From the NCBI GenBank assembly GCA_017551095.1, contig JAFZMQ010000032.1, positions 1-64,000 on the forward strand: 64,000 bases of DNA, read 5' to 3'. The DNA is from Clostridia bacterium. Lineage in GTDB: Bacteria > Bacillota > Clostridia > UBA1381. Shown piece by piece: positions 16,824-25,895 of this stretch. Position 1 is the first letter of the stretch. Each line of letters begins with the position of its first letter. The notes under the pieces were generated by a model, which saw only the letters and a program-made list of their open reading frames with translations, had not been told where the DNA came from and did no database searches. The position numbers were made by a program, and so were the translations under genes.

Positions 16824-17373
16824 TTTGTTCCTCCTTTTCCAAAGCTTCTTTTACAAAGAAGCTGCCGCCTATTGCCGCTATTTTATCAAATGCTAAAAAT
16901 TCGTCTATATTGCTTCTGTCAACTCCGCCCGTCGGTATAAACTTAACCTGCGGGAAAGGTGCAGAAAGTGCTTTTAACGCTTTTAATCCGCCATAAACAT
17001 TAGCCGGGAAAAACTTAACTGTTGTAATTCCAAGCTCCAAAGCCTTCATAATCTCTGTCGGTGTTACGCAGCCGGGATAATACGGAATATCCTTTTCTTT
17101 ACATACCTTTGCAACACTTTCCGAAAGTCCCGGAGATACAATGAATTTTGCTCCTACTTCTATTGCGTCACGGCACTGCTCCTCATTTATAACAGTACCT
17201 GCGCCGATCAGCATATCGGTATACTTTTCCGCCGCAATTTTAATAGCGTCCTTTGCACACGCCGTACGGAAGGTTATTTCAGCACAGTTAATGCCGTTTT
17301 TCTTTAATGCAGGAAGTATTTTATCAACCTCCGCAAGTTCCTTGATTACCACTACCGGTACATACTTTTCCAT
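16816..17373 (-). CDS. eda: KDPG/KHG aldolase
   Basis: 185 residues from ATG 17373, chosen because GAGGG (17385-17381) is 7 bases ahead; the ATG at 17379 is too close to it. Motifs: the catalytic Glu in CAEITFRT, GAGTVINEEQ, PGCVTPTEI, and the Schiff-base lysine in VKFFPA. The enzyme cleaves KDPG to pyruvate and glyceraldehyde 3-phosphate. It is the first gene of the eda-kdgK pair and has its own promoter with a palindrome in the spacer. Confidence 0.92.
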   Translation of the reverse strand: MEKYVPVVVIKELAEVDKILPALKKNGINCAEITFRTACAKDAIKIAAEKYTDMLIGAGTVINEEQCRDAIEVGAKFIVSPGLSESVAKVCKEKDIPYYPGCVTPTEIMKALELGITTVKFFPANVYGGLKALKALSAPFPQVKFIPTGGVDRSNIDEFLAFDKIAAIGGSFFVKEALEKEEQNG

Positions 17374-17435
17374 TTTCATTCCCTCTTTTTTTTATGTATT
17401 ATATAGTTACAAAAAACCAAAAATCTACAAATATC

Positions 17436-17463
17436 ATTATATCACAATGTGAAAAATAAGCAA
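17436..17463 (-). promoter_or_regulatory. eda-kdgK promoter with an 11-bp palindrome in the spacer
   Basis: Minus strand TTGCTT (17463-17458), 16-base spacer, TATAAT (17441-17436). The spacer holds a perfect palindrome TCACAATGTGA (17442-17452), flanked by A and T, directly against the -10 box. This is a good place for a repressor. The cognate regulator is not in the window. Confidence 0.7.
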
Positions 17464-17477
17464 TAGCTATAAGAAAA

Positions 17478-17512
17478 AAAACGGGGAAATTTTGTAAAAA
17501 TTCCCCCGTTTA
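17478..17512 (-). terminator. Terminator of the glmS-glmM unit
   Basis: On the minus strand a hairpin (AAACGGGG-type stem with complementary CCCCGTTT, extended by A/T pairs) is followed by a run of eight T. It lies just after the glmM stop and before the eda promoter. Confidence 0.82.
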
Positions 17513-17516
17513 TATT

Positions 17517-18866
17517 TTATCCAAGCCTTGCCTCAATGATTGCAGCAAGATATTTTGCCTTCTGCTTTATGATGTCCATATTCTTGCCTTCAATCATAAC
17601 ACGCACACATGGCTCTGTACCTGATGCACGGACTAAAACTCTGCCGTTTCCGTCAAATTCTTTTTCAAGATTTTCAATTTCCTCTAAAATTACGCTATCC
17701 TTTTCATAATTATATTTCTTTTTATTAGAAACTCTTGCGTTTATTATGCACTGAGGCATTGTGTCATAGATTTTTGCAAGTTCGGAAAGCTTTTTGCCTG
17801 ATAATTTCAGGATTTTTAAGAGGTTAAGTGCCGATACAAGACCGTCACCTGTCGTATTGTAATTTAAGAATATAATATGTCCCGAAGCCTCGCCGCCCAG
17901 ATTATATCCGCTTTTTAGCATCTCTTCAAGAACATATCTGTCCCCTACTGCCGTTCTTACTGTCTTTATTCCAAGCTCTTCCGCTTTTAATACAAGCCCC
18001 AGATTTGACATAACGGTAATTACAAGTGTGTCTTTTATCAAAAGCCCCTGCTCTTTTAAAAATTTTGCACAGATGAGCATAACCTTATCGCCGTCTAAAA
18101 CCTCTCCGTTTTCATCCGTGACCATAAGTCTGTCGGCATCACCGTCAAATGCTAAACCTACATCAACACCCACATTTTTAACATAATTTGATAAGTCCTT
18201 AATGTGCGTTGAGCCACAATTTAAGTTAATATTTGTGCCATTCGGGTGATTATGTATAACAAACGGCTCCGCTCCGAGAGAAGCAAGTACCTTTGGTGCA
18301 GTTTTTGAACTTGCACCGTTAGCACAGTCAACCGCGATACGCATACCGTTTAGGTCACAGTCTATGACGCTTTTAGCAAATTCACAGTAATCTGCAATTG
18401 CTGTTTCGCATCTTTTAACAGTTCCCACCGCATCTCCTGTCGGAAGGTCAATTTCCTCGGCATTATCAAGGATTATTGCTTCAATTCTGTTTTCTATTTC
18501 GTCATTTAATTTATAACCGTTTGAATTGAAAATCTTAATTCCGTTATACTCCGCCGAGTTATGCGATGCAGAAATCATAATTCCTGCCTCCGCCTCATAT
18601 TTGCGTGTCAAAAACGCAACCGCAGGAGTCGGAATAACGCCAAGCGTTACGACCTCTGCTCCAACCGAGCAAAGTCCTGCTGCCAAAGCAGATTCCAACA
18701 TATCGCAGGATATACGCGTATCTTTTCCTATCAGAATTTTCGGTTTTCTATGTGATTCTTCCGTTAAAACAAACGCTGCCGCACGACCTATTTTAAACGC
18801 CAATTCGCAGGTTAATTCCTGATTTGCGACACCTCTTGCACCGTCTGTGCCAAAAAGTCTTCCCAT
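17517..18866 (-). CDS. glmM: Phosphoglucosamine mutase
   Basis: 449 residues, typical size. The N-terminal MGRLFGTDGARGVAN, the catalytic phosphoserine loop GIMISASHNSAEYNGIK, the metal site DGDADRLM, the sugar-binding GEASGHI and the phosphate-binding RASGTEPCVRVMIEG are all present. It converts glucosamine 6-phosphate to glucosamine 1-phosphate on the way to UDP-GlcNAc. It follows glmS by 17 bases, so the two steps are made from one transcript. Confidence 0.96.
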   Translation of the reverse strand: MGRLFGTDGARGVANQELTCELAFKIGRAAAFVLTEESHRKPKILIGKDTRISCDMLESALAAGLCSVGAEVVTLGVIPTPAVAFLTRKYEAEAGIMISASHNSAEYNGIKIFNSNGYKLNDEIENRIEAIILDNAEEIDLPTGDAVGTVKRCETAIADYCEFAKSVIDCDLNGMRIAVDCANGASSKTAPKVLASLGAEPFVIHNHPNGTNINLNCGSTHIKDLSNYVKNVGVDVGLAFDGDADRLMVTDENGEVLDGDKVMLICAKFLKEQGLLIKDTLVITVMSNLGLVLKAEELGIKTVRTAVGDRYVLEEMLKSGYNLGGEASGHIIFLNYNTTGDGLVSALNLLKILKLSGKKLSELAKIYDTMPQCIINARVSNKKKYNYEKDSVILEEIENLEKEFDGNGRVLVRASGTEPCVRVMIEGKNMDIIKQKAKYLAAIIEARLG

Positions 18867-18883
18867 TCTAACTTCCCCCTAAA

Positions 18884-20692
18884 CTATTCAACTGTAACCG
18901 ATTTTGCAAGGTTTCTCGGTTTATCTACATCAAAACCTTTTTCCGTGCAAACATAATACGCCAACATTTGAAGCGGTATTATTGCAGGTAAAGGCGCCAA
19001 AAGCGGATCAATCTGCGGAAGTTCAACAATATCTCCGTATGCCGCAGTGTCCGACATACATGATGTGAAGCCTATGGTTTTAGCACCTCTTGCCAAAACT
19101 TCCTTTACGTTACTGCTTAATTTATTGCTGATATCCGGATTTGTGCATATTGAAATAACAACCGTTCCGTCATCAATAAGAGCAATAGGTCCGTGCTTTA
19201 ATTCGCCACTTGCATATGCGTCAGAGTGAATATAAGATATTTCCTTTAATTTCAGCGACGCCTCCATAGCCACAATATAGTCAAGCCCACGGCCTAAGAA
19301 ATATATGTCATGTTCATCTGCAAGACTTTTAGCTATCTCTCTGATTTCAGGTGCTTTTTCCAATATCTTTTCTGCTACCTCGTCCATTTTTAAGAGCTGA
19401 TTTTTTAAATCGCTCAACACATGATTCGGAACTGTCTTTCTCTTTTCGGCAAAGTATATTGCAAAAAGATAAAACGCAACAAGCTGAGTGGTATATGCTT
19501 TTGTTGACGCAACGGCAATTTCCGGTCCTGCATATGTATAGAACACATAGTCCGCTTCTCTTGCAACAGATGAGCCCACAACATTTGTTATTGCATAAAC
19601 TTTATTCCCAAGTTTTTTTGCCATTCTAAGCACCGCAAGTGTATCGGCGGTTTCGCCCGATTGACTTACTACTAAAACGGCTGTATCCTTATTTATAAGC
19701 GGCTCTCCGTAACGGAACTCCGATGCCAAGCATACTTCGCAAGGTATCTTTGCCAGAGTTTCAATCGCTTTTTTGCCTACAAGTCCCGCATGGTACGCCG
19801 TTCCACAAGCAACAATAAAAATTTTCTTTATGTCATCAGAAAACTCTATATTATCCAAAACAATATTCAAATCCTTGTCGATTCTGCCTCGTAAAGTATT
19901 CCTTATAGCCTGAGGCTGCTCATGGATTTCCTTTAACATAAAGTGGTCATAACCCTCTTTTTGCGACGCCTGAGCAGAAAACTGCACTCTGTAAATCTCT
20001 TTGCTTATCGGATTTTCATCAATATCGCATATAGCAACGCTATCCTTTTTGAGAGTAACAAATTCGCCGTCGTTTAAGAGATAAACATCACGAGTTTCCG
20101 ACAAAATCGCGGGTATATCAGACGCGATAAAGTTACCGTCGTCGGTGAGTCCTACAATCAGCGGACTATCCTTTCGTACCGCAATTATTCTGTCAGGCTC
20201 TGCTGCTGCAATAACGCCTATCGCATAGCTTCCGTCCAGCTTTTTTGCGGCTTTTCTGACAGCGGTCAAAAGGTCGCCTTCATAATAGTAATCTATTAAG
20301 TTAGGTATAACCTCCGTATCGGTTTCCGATACAAAATTATAGCCCTTTTCTATCAGGAATTTTTTAAGTGCCTCATGATTTTCAATGATTCCGTTATGTA
20401 CTACCGCGATAGTTCCATCCTGATTAGTATGGGGATGTGAATTTTTAGCAGACGGTACTCCGTGAGTTGCCCATCTGGTATGACCTATACCGATATTTCC
20501 ATGTAGTGGCCTACTTTCAAGAATCTCACGAAGTCCGGAAAGTCTCCCCTTTTCCTTTCTTATTGATATCCCGTTATCGTCTAAAACGGCAATACCTGCC
20601 GAATCATAGCCTCGATATTCAAGGCTTTCCAACCCCGAAAGCAGTAATTCGACACAGTCTCTTGTTCCTATGTAACCTACTATTCCACACAT
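18884..20692 (-). CDS. glmS: Glutamine:fructose-6-phosphate aminotransferase
   Basis: 602 residues. N-terminal glutaminase domain with nucleophile Cys2 (MCGIVGYIG), GHTRWATHG and a SETDTE region, followed by two SIS domains (SQSGETADTLA, ASTKAYTTQ) and the C-terminal KPRNLAKSVTVE typical of the family. It makes glucosamine 6-phosphate from fructose 6-phosphate and glutamine. The leader carries a glmS ribozyme, so the message is expected to be cut and destroyed when glucosamine 6-phosphate is plentiful. Confidence 0.97.
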   Translation of the reverse strand: MCGIVGYIGTRDCVELLLSGLESLEYRGYDSAGIAVLDDNGISIRKEKGRLSGLREILESRPLHGNIGIGHTRWATHGVPSAKNSHPHTNQDGTIAVVHNGIIENHEALKKFLIEKGYNFVSETDTEVIPNLIDYYYEGDLLTAVRKAAKKLDGSYAIGVIAAAEPDRIIAVRKDSPLIVGLTDDGNFIASDIPAILSETRDVYLLNDGEFVTLKKDSVAICDIDENPISKEIYRVQFSAQASQKEGYDHFMLKEIHEQPQAIRNTLRGRIDKDLNIVLDNIEFSDDIKKIFIVACGTAYHAGLVGKKAIETLAKIPCEVCLASEFRYGEPLINKDTAVLVVSQSGETADTLAVLRMAKKLGNKVYAITNVVGSSVAREADYVFYTYAGPEIAVASTKAYTTQLVAFYLFAIYFAEKRKTVPNHVLSDLKNQLLKMDEVAEKILEKAPEIREIAKSLADEHDIYFLGRGLDYIVAMEASLKLKEISYIHSDAYASGELKHGPIALIDDGTVVISICTNPDISNKLSSNVKEVLARGAKTIGFTSCMSDTAAYGDIVELPQIDPLLAPLPAIIPLQMLAYYVCTEKGFDVDKPRNLAKSVTVE

Positions 20693-20725
20693 AAATTATA
20701 CTCCTTAATATTTCAGTATAATATC

Positions 20726-20854
20726 GCATAAGCTTTTGTTTTCAGATTACTCCGATATTTGTGCTTATGCTTACGACATATCTGCCGCAGGGCATCCGCC
20801 GAAAATTCGATGCTCCCTGTCCTCGTCAGCCTATGTCGCAGTAGGCTCCGGCGC
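20726..20854 (-). ncRNA. glmS ribozyme (glucosamine-6-phosphate-activated, self-cleaving)
   Basis: Read on the minus strand, the conserved core is all there in order: AGCGCC at the cleavage site (cut expected between A20855 and G20854), TGACGAGG, a GGGAGCATCGA segment, TTCGGCGGATGCCC, and the CGTAAG of P3. P4 is closed by GCATAAGC (20774-20767 region) with GCTTATGC (20733-20726). It sits between a consensus promoter and glmS. The family is well characterised: glucosamine 6-phosphate acts as cofactor for cleavage. Confidence 0.96.
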
Positions 20855-20913
20855 TTCTTTTTCTATTATCGGTTCGACTTACCAAAATTTTTGCGACACA
20901 CCAATACAAGTGT

Positions 20914-20942
20914 ATTATATACTATATTAGTTTTTTTGTCAA
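20914..20942 (-). promoter_or_regulatory. Promoter of the glmS ribozyme-glmS-glmM transcript
   Basis: Minus strand TTGACA (20942-20937), 17-base spacer, TATAAT (20919-20914). Full consensus at both hexamers. The transcript would begin about 50 bases ahead of the ribozyme cleavage site. Confidence 0.88.
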
Positions 20943-21059
20943 TATCTCTTGTATCAATGCCTTTTTTCTTATTTTTTACCAAATGATAGGCTCAATTTTC
21001 AGGTTTCACATACAATTTGCATAAAAATAAAATTTTTTGCATATTTTTTCACTAAACTA

Positions 21060-21088
21060 TTGACTTTACCATATTTTTATGGTATAAT
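21060..21088 (+). promoter_or_regulatory. Promoter of the arginine operon
   Basis: TTGACT (21060-21065), 17-base spacer, TATAAT (21083-21088), 44 bases before argG. It is the only clear promoter ahead of the nine-gene block 21132-34025. Confidence 0.86.
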
Positions 21089-21089
21089 T

Positions 21090-21107
21090 TATGCATAATT
21101 ATTCATT
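21090..21107 (+). promoter_or_regulatory. Candidate ARG box (ArgR/AhrC operator)
   Basis: TATGCATAATTATTCATT resembles the ArgR consensus TNTGAATWWWWATTCANW with one clear departure in the left arm (GCAT for GAAT). It lies immediately after the -10 box, over the likely transcription start, where bound ArgR would repress. The argR gene is not in the window. Confidence 0.6.
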
Positions 21108-21131
21108 TTTATACGAAAGGGATGCATATTT

Positions 21132-22352
21132 ATGAAAAAAGAGAATATTAAAAAGGTAGTTTTGGCTTATTCGGGAGGTCTTGACACCTCTATAATTATA
21201 CCGTGGCTAAAAGAAAACTACAATAATTGCGAGGTTATTGCCGTTTCGGGAAATGTCGGTCAGGCAGACGAGCTTGACGGTCTGGAAGAAAAGGCGATAA
21301 AAACAGGTGCGTCAAAGCTTTATGTGCTTGATTTGACCGAGGAATATGTAAATGACTACATAATTCCGACAATGAAAGCAGGGGCTATATATGAGGACTA
21401 TCTTTTGGGAACTTCACACGCCCGTCCTTGTATCGCAAAAGGTCTTGTTGATATTGCCATAAAGGAAAAGGCAGATGCAATCTGCCACGGCTGCACGGGA
21501 AAGGGCAACGACCAGGTGCGTTTTGAACTTGCGATAAAGCATTTTGCACCCGATATGCCGATTATTGCACCTTGGCGTGAGTGGGATATTAAGTCCCGTG
21601 ATGAAGAAATTGATTATGCGGAAGCCCATAATATTCCGCTAAAAATCAACCGCGAAACGAACTACTCAAAAGATAAGAATTTGTGGCATCTGTCACACGA
21701 GGGACTTGACCTTGAAGATACCGGAAATGAGCCGATGTATGAAAAGAAAGGCTTTTTGGAAATGGGCGTATCCCCCATCGACGCTCCGGATAGCCCAACA
21801 TATGTTACAATAGATTTTGAAAAGGGAATTCCTACCGCTCTTGACGGCAAAAAAATGAGTGCAAAAAATATCATATTGGCTCTTAACGAGCTTGGCGGCA
21901 AAAACGGTATAGGAATAATTGATATTGTCGAAAACCGTCTTGTAGGCATGAAATGCAGGGGCGTTTATGAAACTCCGGGCGGCACTGTTCTTTACAAGGC
22001 TCATGAGACTTTGGAGAGCATTTGCCTTGACAAGCTCACCATGCACGAAAAGCAAAAGCTTTCCATAACATTTGCAGAGCTTGTATATAACGGTCAGTGG
22101 TTTACTCCTCTTCGTGAGGCACTTTCCGCATTTGTTGACAAAACTCAGGAAAAGGTTACGGGAAAAGTTAAGTTAAAGCTTTATAAAGGAAACATCATAA
22201 AAGCAGGTGTTTGGAGCGATTACTCGCTTTACAGTGAGAATATCGCAACCTTTGGCGAAAGTGATTATGACCAAAAGGATTCTGCGGGATTTATCAATCT
22301 TTACGGACTTCCCATCACCGTTCAGGCTATGGTTGACAAGAAAAACAAATAA
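21132..22352 (+). CDS. argG: Argininosuccinate synthase
   Basis: 406 residues. The ATP-pyrophosphatase loop [16 protein letters not shown], the [13 protein letters not shown] block and the SPIDAPDSP segment identify it. It joins citrulline and aspartate with ATP use. GAAAGGG precedes ATG 21132. It is the first gene of the operon, directly behind the promoter and candidate ARG box. Confidence 0.97.
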   Translation: MKKENIKKVVLAYSGGLDTSIIIPWLKENYNNCEVIAVSGNVGQADELDGLEEKAIKTGASKLYVLDLTEEYVNDYIIPTMKAGAIYEDYLLGTSHARPCIAKGLVDIAIKEKADAICHGCTGKGNDQVRFELAIKHFAPDMPIIAPWREWDIKSRDEEIDYAEAHNIPLKINRETNYSKDKNLWHLSHEGLDLEDTGNEPMYEKKGFLEMGVSPIDAPDSPTYVTIDFEKGIPTALDGKKMSAKNIILALNELGGKNGIGIIDIVENRLVGMKCRGVYETPGGTVLYKAHETLESICLDKLTMHEKQKLSITFAELVYNGQWFTPLREALSAFVDKTQEKVTGKVKLKLYKGNIIKAGVWSDYSLYSENIATFGESDYDQKDSAGFINLYGLPITVQAMVDKKNK

Positions 22353-22372
22353 ATTCTTTTGGAGGGATTTTT

Positions 22373-23743
22373 GTGGCAAAAATGTGGGCAGGTCGCACAG
22401 ACGGCGTAACCAGCAAAATTGCAGATGATTTCAATTCGTCGATTTCCTTTGACTCACGGATGTTCCGTCAGGATATAAAAGGCAGTATGGCACACGCATC
22501 AATGCTCGGTGCCTGTGGCATTATTGAAAAGACTGAGGCGGAAAAGATTATTGATACGCTCGGCGATATTTTAGCAGACATTGAAAGCGGAAAGCTTGAA
22601 ATCTCAAAAGATGCCGAAGATATACATATGTTTATCGAGGAAGTTTTAACCGAGCGGATTGGCGATATTGGCAAAAAACTTCACACGGCAAGGAGCAGAA
22701 ATGACCAGGTTGCTTTGGATTTCCGTCTTTATCTGAATGACGAAACTGAAATTATTGTCAATAAATTAAAGGATTTGATTTCTGAAATAGCCGATAAGGC
22801 AGAGGAGTATAAAACGGCGGTAATGCCGGGATATACGCATCTGCAAAGAGCTCAGCCCATTACATTTTCACATCATCTTTTAGCGTACGCTATGATGTTT
22901 CTCCGTGATATAGATAGGCTTACAGACTGTAAAAAGCGTATATGCGTTTCCCCTATCGGCAGCTGTGCCTTAGCAGGTACTACCTACCCTACCGACAGGC
23001 AATTTGAGGCTGAAAAGCTCGGTCTTGACAGTATTTGCCAAAACTCGATAGACGGTGTTTCCGACAGGGATTTTGCCGTTGAGTTTTTAAGCTCCCTGGC
23101 ACAGATTATGATGCACTTATCACGATTTTCAGAAGAAATCGTGCTTTGGTCAAGCTGGGAATTCAAGTTTGTCGAGCTATCCGACGCTTTTACGACAGGT
23201 TCATCAATTATGCCTCAAAAGAAAAATCCCGATATGGCGGAGCTTGTCCGTGGAAAAACGGGAAGAGTTTACGGTGATTTGATTGCACTTTTGACAACTT
23301 TAAAAGGACTTCCTCTTGCATATAACAAGGATATGCAGGAAGATAAAGAAAGCGTTTTCGACGCTTTGGACACTGTAAAGGCCTCGCTTGATGTATTTTG
23401 CGGTATGATTTCCGAAATGAAAGCAAATACGGAGAATATGGCAAACGCCGCAAAAACAGGATTTATAAATGCAACCGATTTGGCGGACTACATTGTAGGC
23501 AAAGGTCTTCCTTTCCGCAGTGCATACAAAATTTCAGGGGAAATTGTGGCATTTTGCATCAAAAACGGGTTTGTTTTGGAAACTCTTCCCCTTGAAAAAT
23601 ACAAGGAATACGGCGACTTTTTCGAGGAAAGCGTGTATTTCGCATTAGACCTCAAAAATTGCGTAAAAAGGCGTATAAGCGAGGGCGGAACAGGCTTTGA
23701 ATCGGTTGAAAAGCAAATAGATTGGGTAAGGAAAAGAATATGA
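22373..23743 (+). CDS. argH: Argininosuccinate lyase
   Basis: 456 residues, starting at GTG 22373 with GGAGGG 6-7 bases ahead. Family signatures are MWAGRTDG, HTARSRNDQVALD, PGYTHLQRAQP and the superfamily loop GSSIMPQKKNPD with the catalytic Ser. It splits argininosuccinate into arginine and fumarate, the last step of arginine synthesis. Its stop overlaps the argC start as ATGA. Confidence 0.97.
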   Translation: MAKMWAGRTDGVTSKIADDFNSSISFDSRMFRQDIKGSMAHASMLGACGIIEKTEAEKIIDTLGDILADIESGKLEISKDAEDIHMFIEEVLTERIGDIGKKLHTARSRNDQVALDFRLYLNDETEIIVNKLKDLISEIADKAEEYKTAVMPGYTHLQRAQPITFSHHLLAYAMMFLRDIDRLTDCKKRICVSPIGSCALAGTTYPTDRQFEAEKLGLDSICQNSIDGVSDRDFAVEFLSSLAQIMMHLSRFSEEIVLWSSWEFKFVELSDAFTTGSSIMPQKKNPDMAELVRGKTGRVYGDLIALLTTLKGLPLAYNKDMQEDKESVFDALDTVKASLDVFCGMISEMKANTENMANAAKTGFINATDLADYIVGKGLPFRSAYKISGEIVAFCIKNGFVLETLPLEKYKEYGDFFEESVYFALDLKNCVKRRISEGGTGFESVEKQIDWVRKRI

Positions 23744-24669
23744 AAAAAGTTTTTTTAGACGGAAGTGCAGGTACAACAGGTCTTAGAATTGCCGACAGAT
23801 TAAAAGAACGCAAGGACATTGAGCTTGTAATTTTAAGTGATGATTTGCGTAAGGATTTATCGGCAAGGAAAGACGCTATAAATAGCTCGGATTTTGTCTT
23901 TTTGTGTCTTCCTGATGATGCCGCAAGAGAGGCAGTTACACTTGTTGAAAACAAGGACACCGTAATTATTGACACTTCAACGGCTCACAGAACAAATGAA
24001 GCGTTTACATACGGATTTCCTGAGCTTTGCGGTCAGCGTGAAAAGATTGCGGCATCTAAAAGAATCGCAAACCCCGGATGTCATGCAAGTGGCTTTATTG
24101 CACTTGTTGCACCGCTTACCGACTGCGGTATCATAAAAAAAGACGCACTTTTATCCTGTTTTTCAATTACAGGCTATTCGGGCGGCGGCAAAAAAATGAT
24201 TGCAGAGTATGATGTGACGGAAAATGTACTTTTTAAGTCTCCCCGTCAGTACGGTCTTTCGCAAAACCATAAGCATCTTCCTGAAATGGCAAAATTTGCA
24301 GGTCTTGATAATCCGCCCGTATTTTCACCCATTGTCGCACCTTTTTATTCGGGCATGGAGTTAACTATCCCTGTATTCCCGAGGAATTTGGGCGTGACAA
24401 AAAGCGATTTGGAAACAGTTTATTCTGATTTTTATAAAACAGGACTTATATATTTTAGCAAAACCCCCGACGAAAACGGATTTTTGTCGGCAGCGGCACT
24501 TTCAGAGCGTGACGATATGGAAATTTCCGTTTTAGGAAATGACGAGCGTTCAATTCTCACCGCAAGATTTGATAATCTTGGCAAGGGCGCATCCGGCTCG
24601 GCAATCCAGAATTTGAATATTGTTATGGGCATTGATGAGAGCACGGGGCTTAACATTAAAAGGAGATAA
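23740..24669 (+). CDS. argC: N-acetyl-gamma-glutamyl-phosphate reductase, short type
   Basis: 309 residues from ATG 23740, which overlaps the argH stop. It is the shorter ArgC form: it begins FLDGSAGTTGLRIADRL and has the catalytic cysteine in NPGCHASGFIALVAPL. Conserved ITGYSGGGKKMI and the C-terminal GKGASGSAIQN follow. It reduces N-acetylglutamyl phosphate to the semialdehyde with NADPH. The order argC-J-B-D-F behind argG-H groups all enzymes after N-acetylglutamate. Confidence 0.93.
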   Translation: MKKVFLDGSAGTTGLRIADRLKERKDIELVILSDDLRKDLSARKDAINSSDFVFLCLPDDAAREAVTLVENKDTVIIDTSTAHRTNEAFTYGFPELCGQREKIAASKRIANPGCHASGFIALVAPLTDCGIIKKDALLSCFSITGYSGGGKKMIAEYDVTENVLFKSPRQYGLSQNHKHLPEMAKFAGLDNPPVFSPIVAPFYSGMELTIPVFPRNLGVTKSDLETVYSDFYKTGLIYFSKTPDENGFLSAAALSERDDMEISVLGNDERSILTARFDNLGKGASGSAIQNLNIVMGIDESTGLNIKRR

Positions 24670-24671
24670 TT

Positions 24672-25886
24672 ATGAAATTTACAGACGGCGGTGTTTGTGC
24701 CGCAAAAGGTTTTTCTGCCGCAGGACTGCACTGCGGAATACGGAAAAATAAATCAAAAAAAGATTTGGCACTCATTTTGAGTGCCGTTCCTGCTAATTCG
24801 GCGGCAGTTTACACGCAAAATCTTGTAAAGGGTGCACCTATTGCAGTTACAAAAAAACATCTTGAAAACGGCATAGCAAGAGCGGTTATATGCAACAGCG
24901 GAAACGCAAACACCTGTAATGCCGACGGCATAGAAATTGCCGAAAAGATGTGCCGCATTTTATCGGAAAATTCCGATATTGCGGAAAATGATGTTATTGT
25001 TGCATCAACAGGCGTAATCGGTCAGCCTCTTGACATAAATCCTATTAAAAACGCAATTCCCGACTTGGTTAAATCGCTTTCGGAAAACGGAAGTCTTGAC
25101 GCTTGTAATGCGATTATGACAACCGACACAAAGGAAAAGCAGGTTGCAGTAGAATTTACCATTGGCGGAAAAGTCTGCCACATAGGCGGAATTGCCAAGG
25201 GCAGCGGCATGATTCATCCAAATATGGCAACAATGCTCGTTTTTATAACAAGTGATGTTTCTATTTCTTCCGAAATGCTCAAAAAGGCTCTGTTGGGAGA
25301 TGTTAACAATACCTTCAATATGCTCAGCATCGACGGCGATACCTCGACAAATGATATGGCGGTAATTCTTGCAAACGGTCTTGCCGGAAATCCGCAAATT
25401 ACCGAAGACGGCGAAGATTTTGAAATATTTATGAAAGCCTTAAACAGTGTGACAGTCGCACTGTGCCGGATGATAGCAGGTGACGGCGAGGGTGCAACCA
25501 AGCTTTTGGAGTGTGTTGTGACGGGTGCAAAAACCGAGGTTGATGCGAAAAAAGTTGCAAAAAGCGTTGTCTGCTCAAGCCTTCTAAAAGCCGCAATGTT
25601 CGGTAGCGACGCAAATTGGGGGCGTGTACTCTGTGCGATTGGTTACAGCGGTGCAAATGTTAATATAAACAAAATTGATGTTGCATTTAAAAGCGAAAAG
25701 GGTGAAATTCCTGTATGTAAAGCAGGTAGCGGAATAGAGTTTTCCGAAGAAAAAGCAAAAGAGATTTTGCTATGCGACGAAATAGAAATTTTGGTAGATT
25801 TAAATGACGGAAATGAAAACGCAACCGCATGGGGCTGCGATTTGACATATGACTATGTAAAAATTAACGGTGATTACCGGACTTAG
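24672..25886 (+). CDS. argJ: Glutamate N-acetyltransferase (ornithine acetyltransferase)
   Basis: 404 residues. The self-cleavage site is visible in MIHPNMATMLVFI, where the chain breaks before the nucleophile Thr to give alpha and beta chains. NSGNANTCNADG, KGSGMIHP and GSDANWGRVLCAIGYSG are family blocks, and it ends with the typical C-terminal YVKINGDYRT. It recycles the acetyl group from N-acetylornithine to glutamate. I see no separate argA or argE, in keeping with the cyclic pathway. Confidence 0.96.
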   Translation: MKFTDGGVCAAKGFSAAGLHCGIRKNKSKKDLALILSAVPANSAAVYTQNLVKGAPIAVTKKHLENGIARAVICNSGNANTCNADGIEIAEKMCRILSENSDIAENDVIVASTGVIGQPLDINPIKNAIPDLVKSLSENGSLDACNAIMTTDTKEKQVAVEFTIGGKVCHIGGIAKGSGMIHPNMATMLVFITSDVSISSEMLKKALLGDVNNTFNMLSIDGDTSTNDMAVILANGLAGNPQITEDGEDFEIFMKALNSVTVALCRMIAGDGEGATKLLECVVTGAKTEVDAKKVAKSVVCSSLLKAAMFGSDANWGRVLCAIGYSGANVNINKIDVAFKSEKGEIPVCKAGSGIEFSEEKAKEILLCDEIEILVDLNDGNENATAWGCDLTYDYVKINGDYRT

Positions 25887-25895
25887 GAGGAAACT

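Noticed and set aside
20870-20900. tRNA T-arm-like GGTTCGA near the glmS promoter
   Set aside because: No acceptor, D or anticodon stems fit around it; it lies in the leader ahead of the ribozyme.
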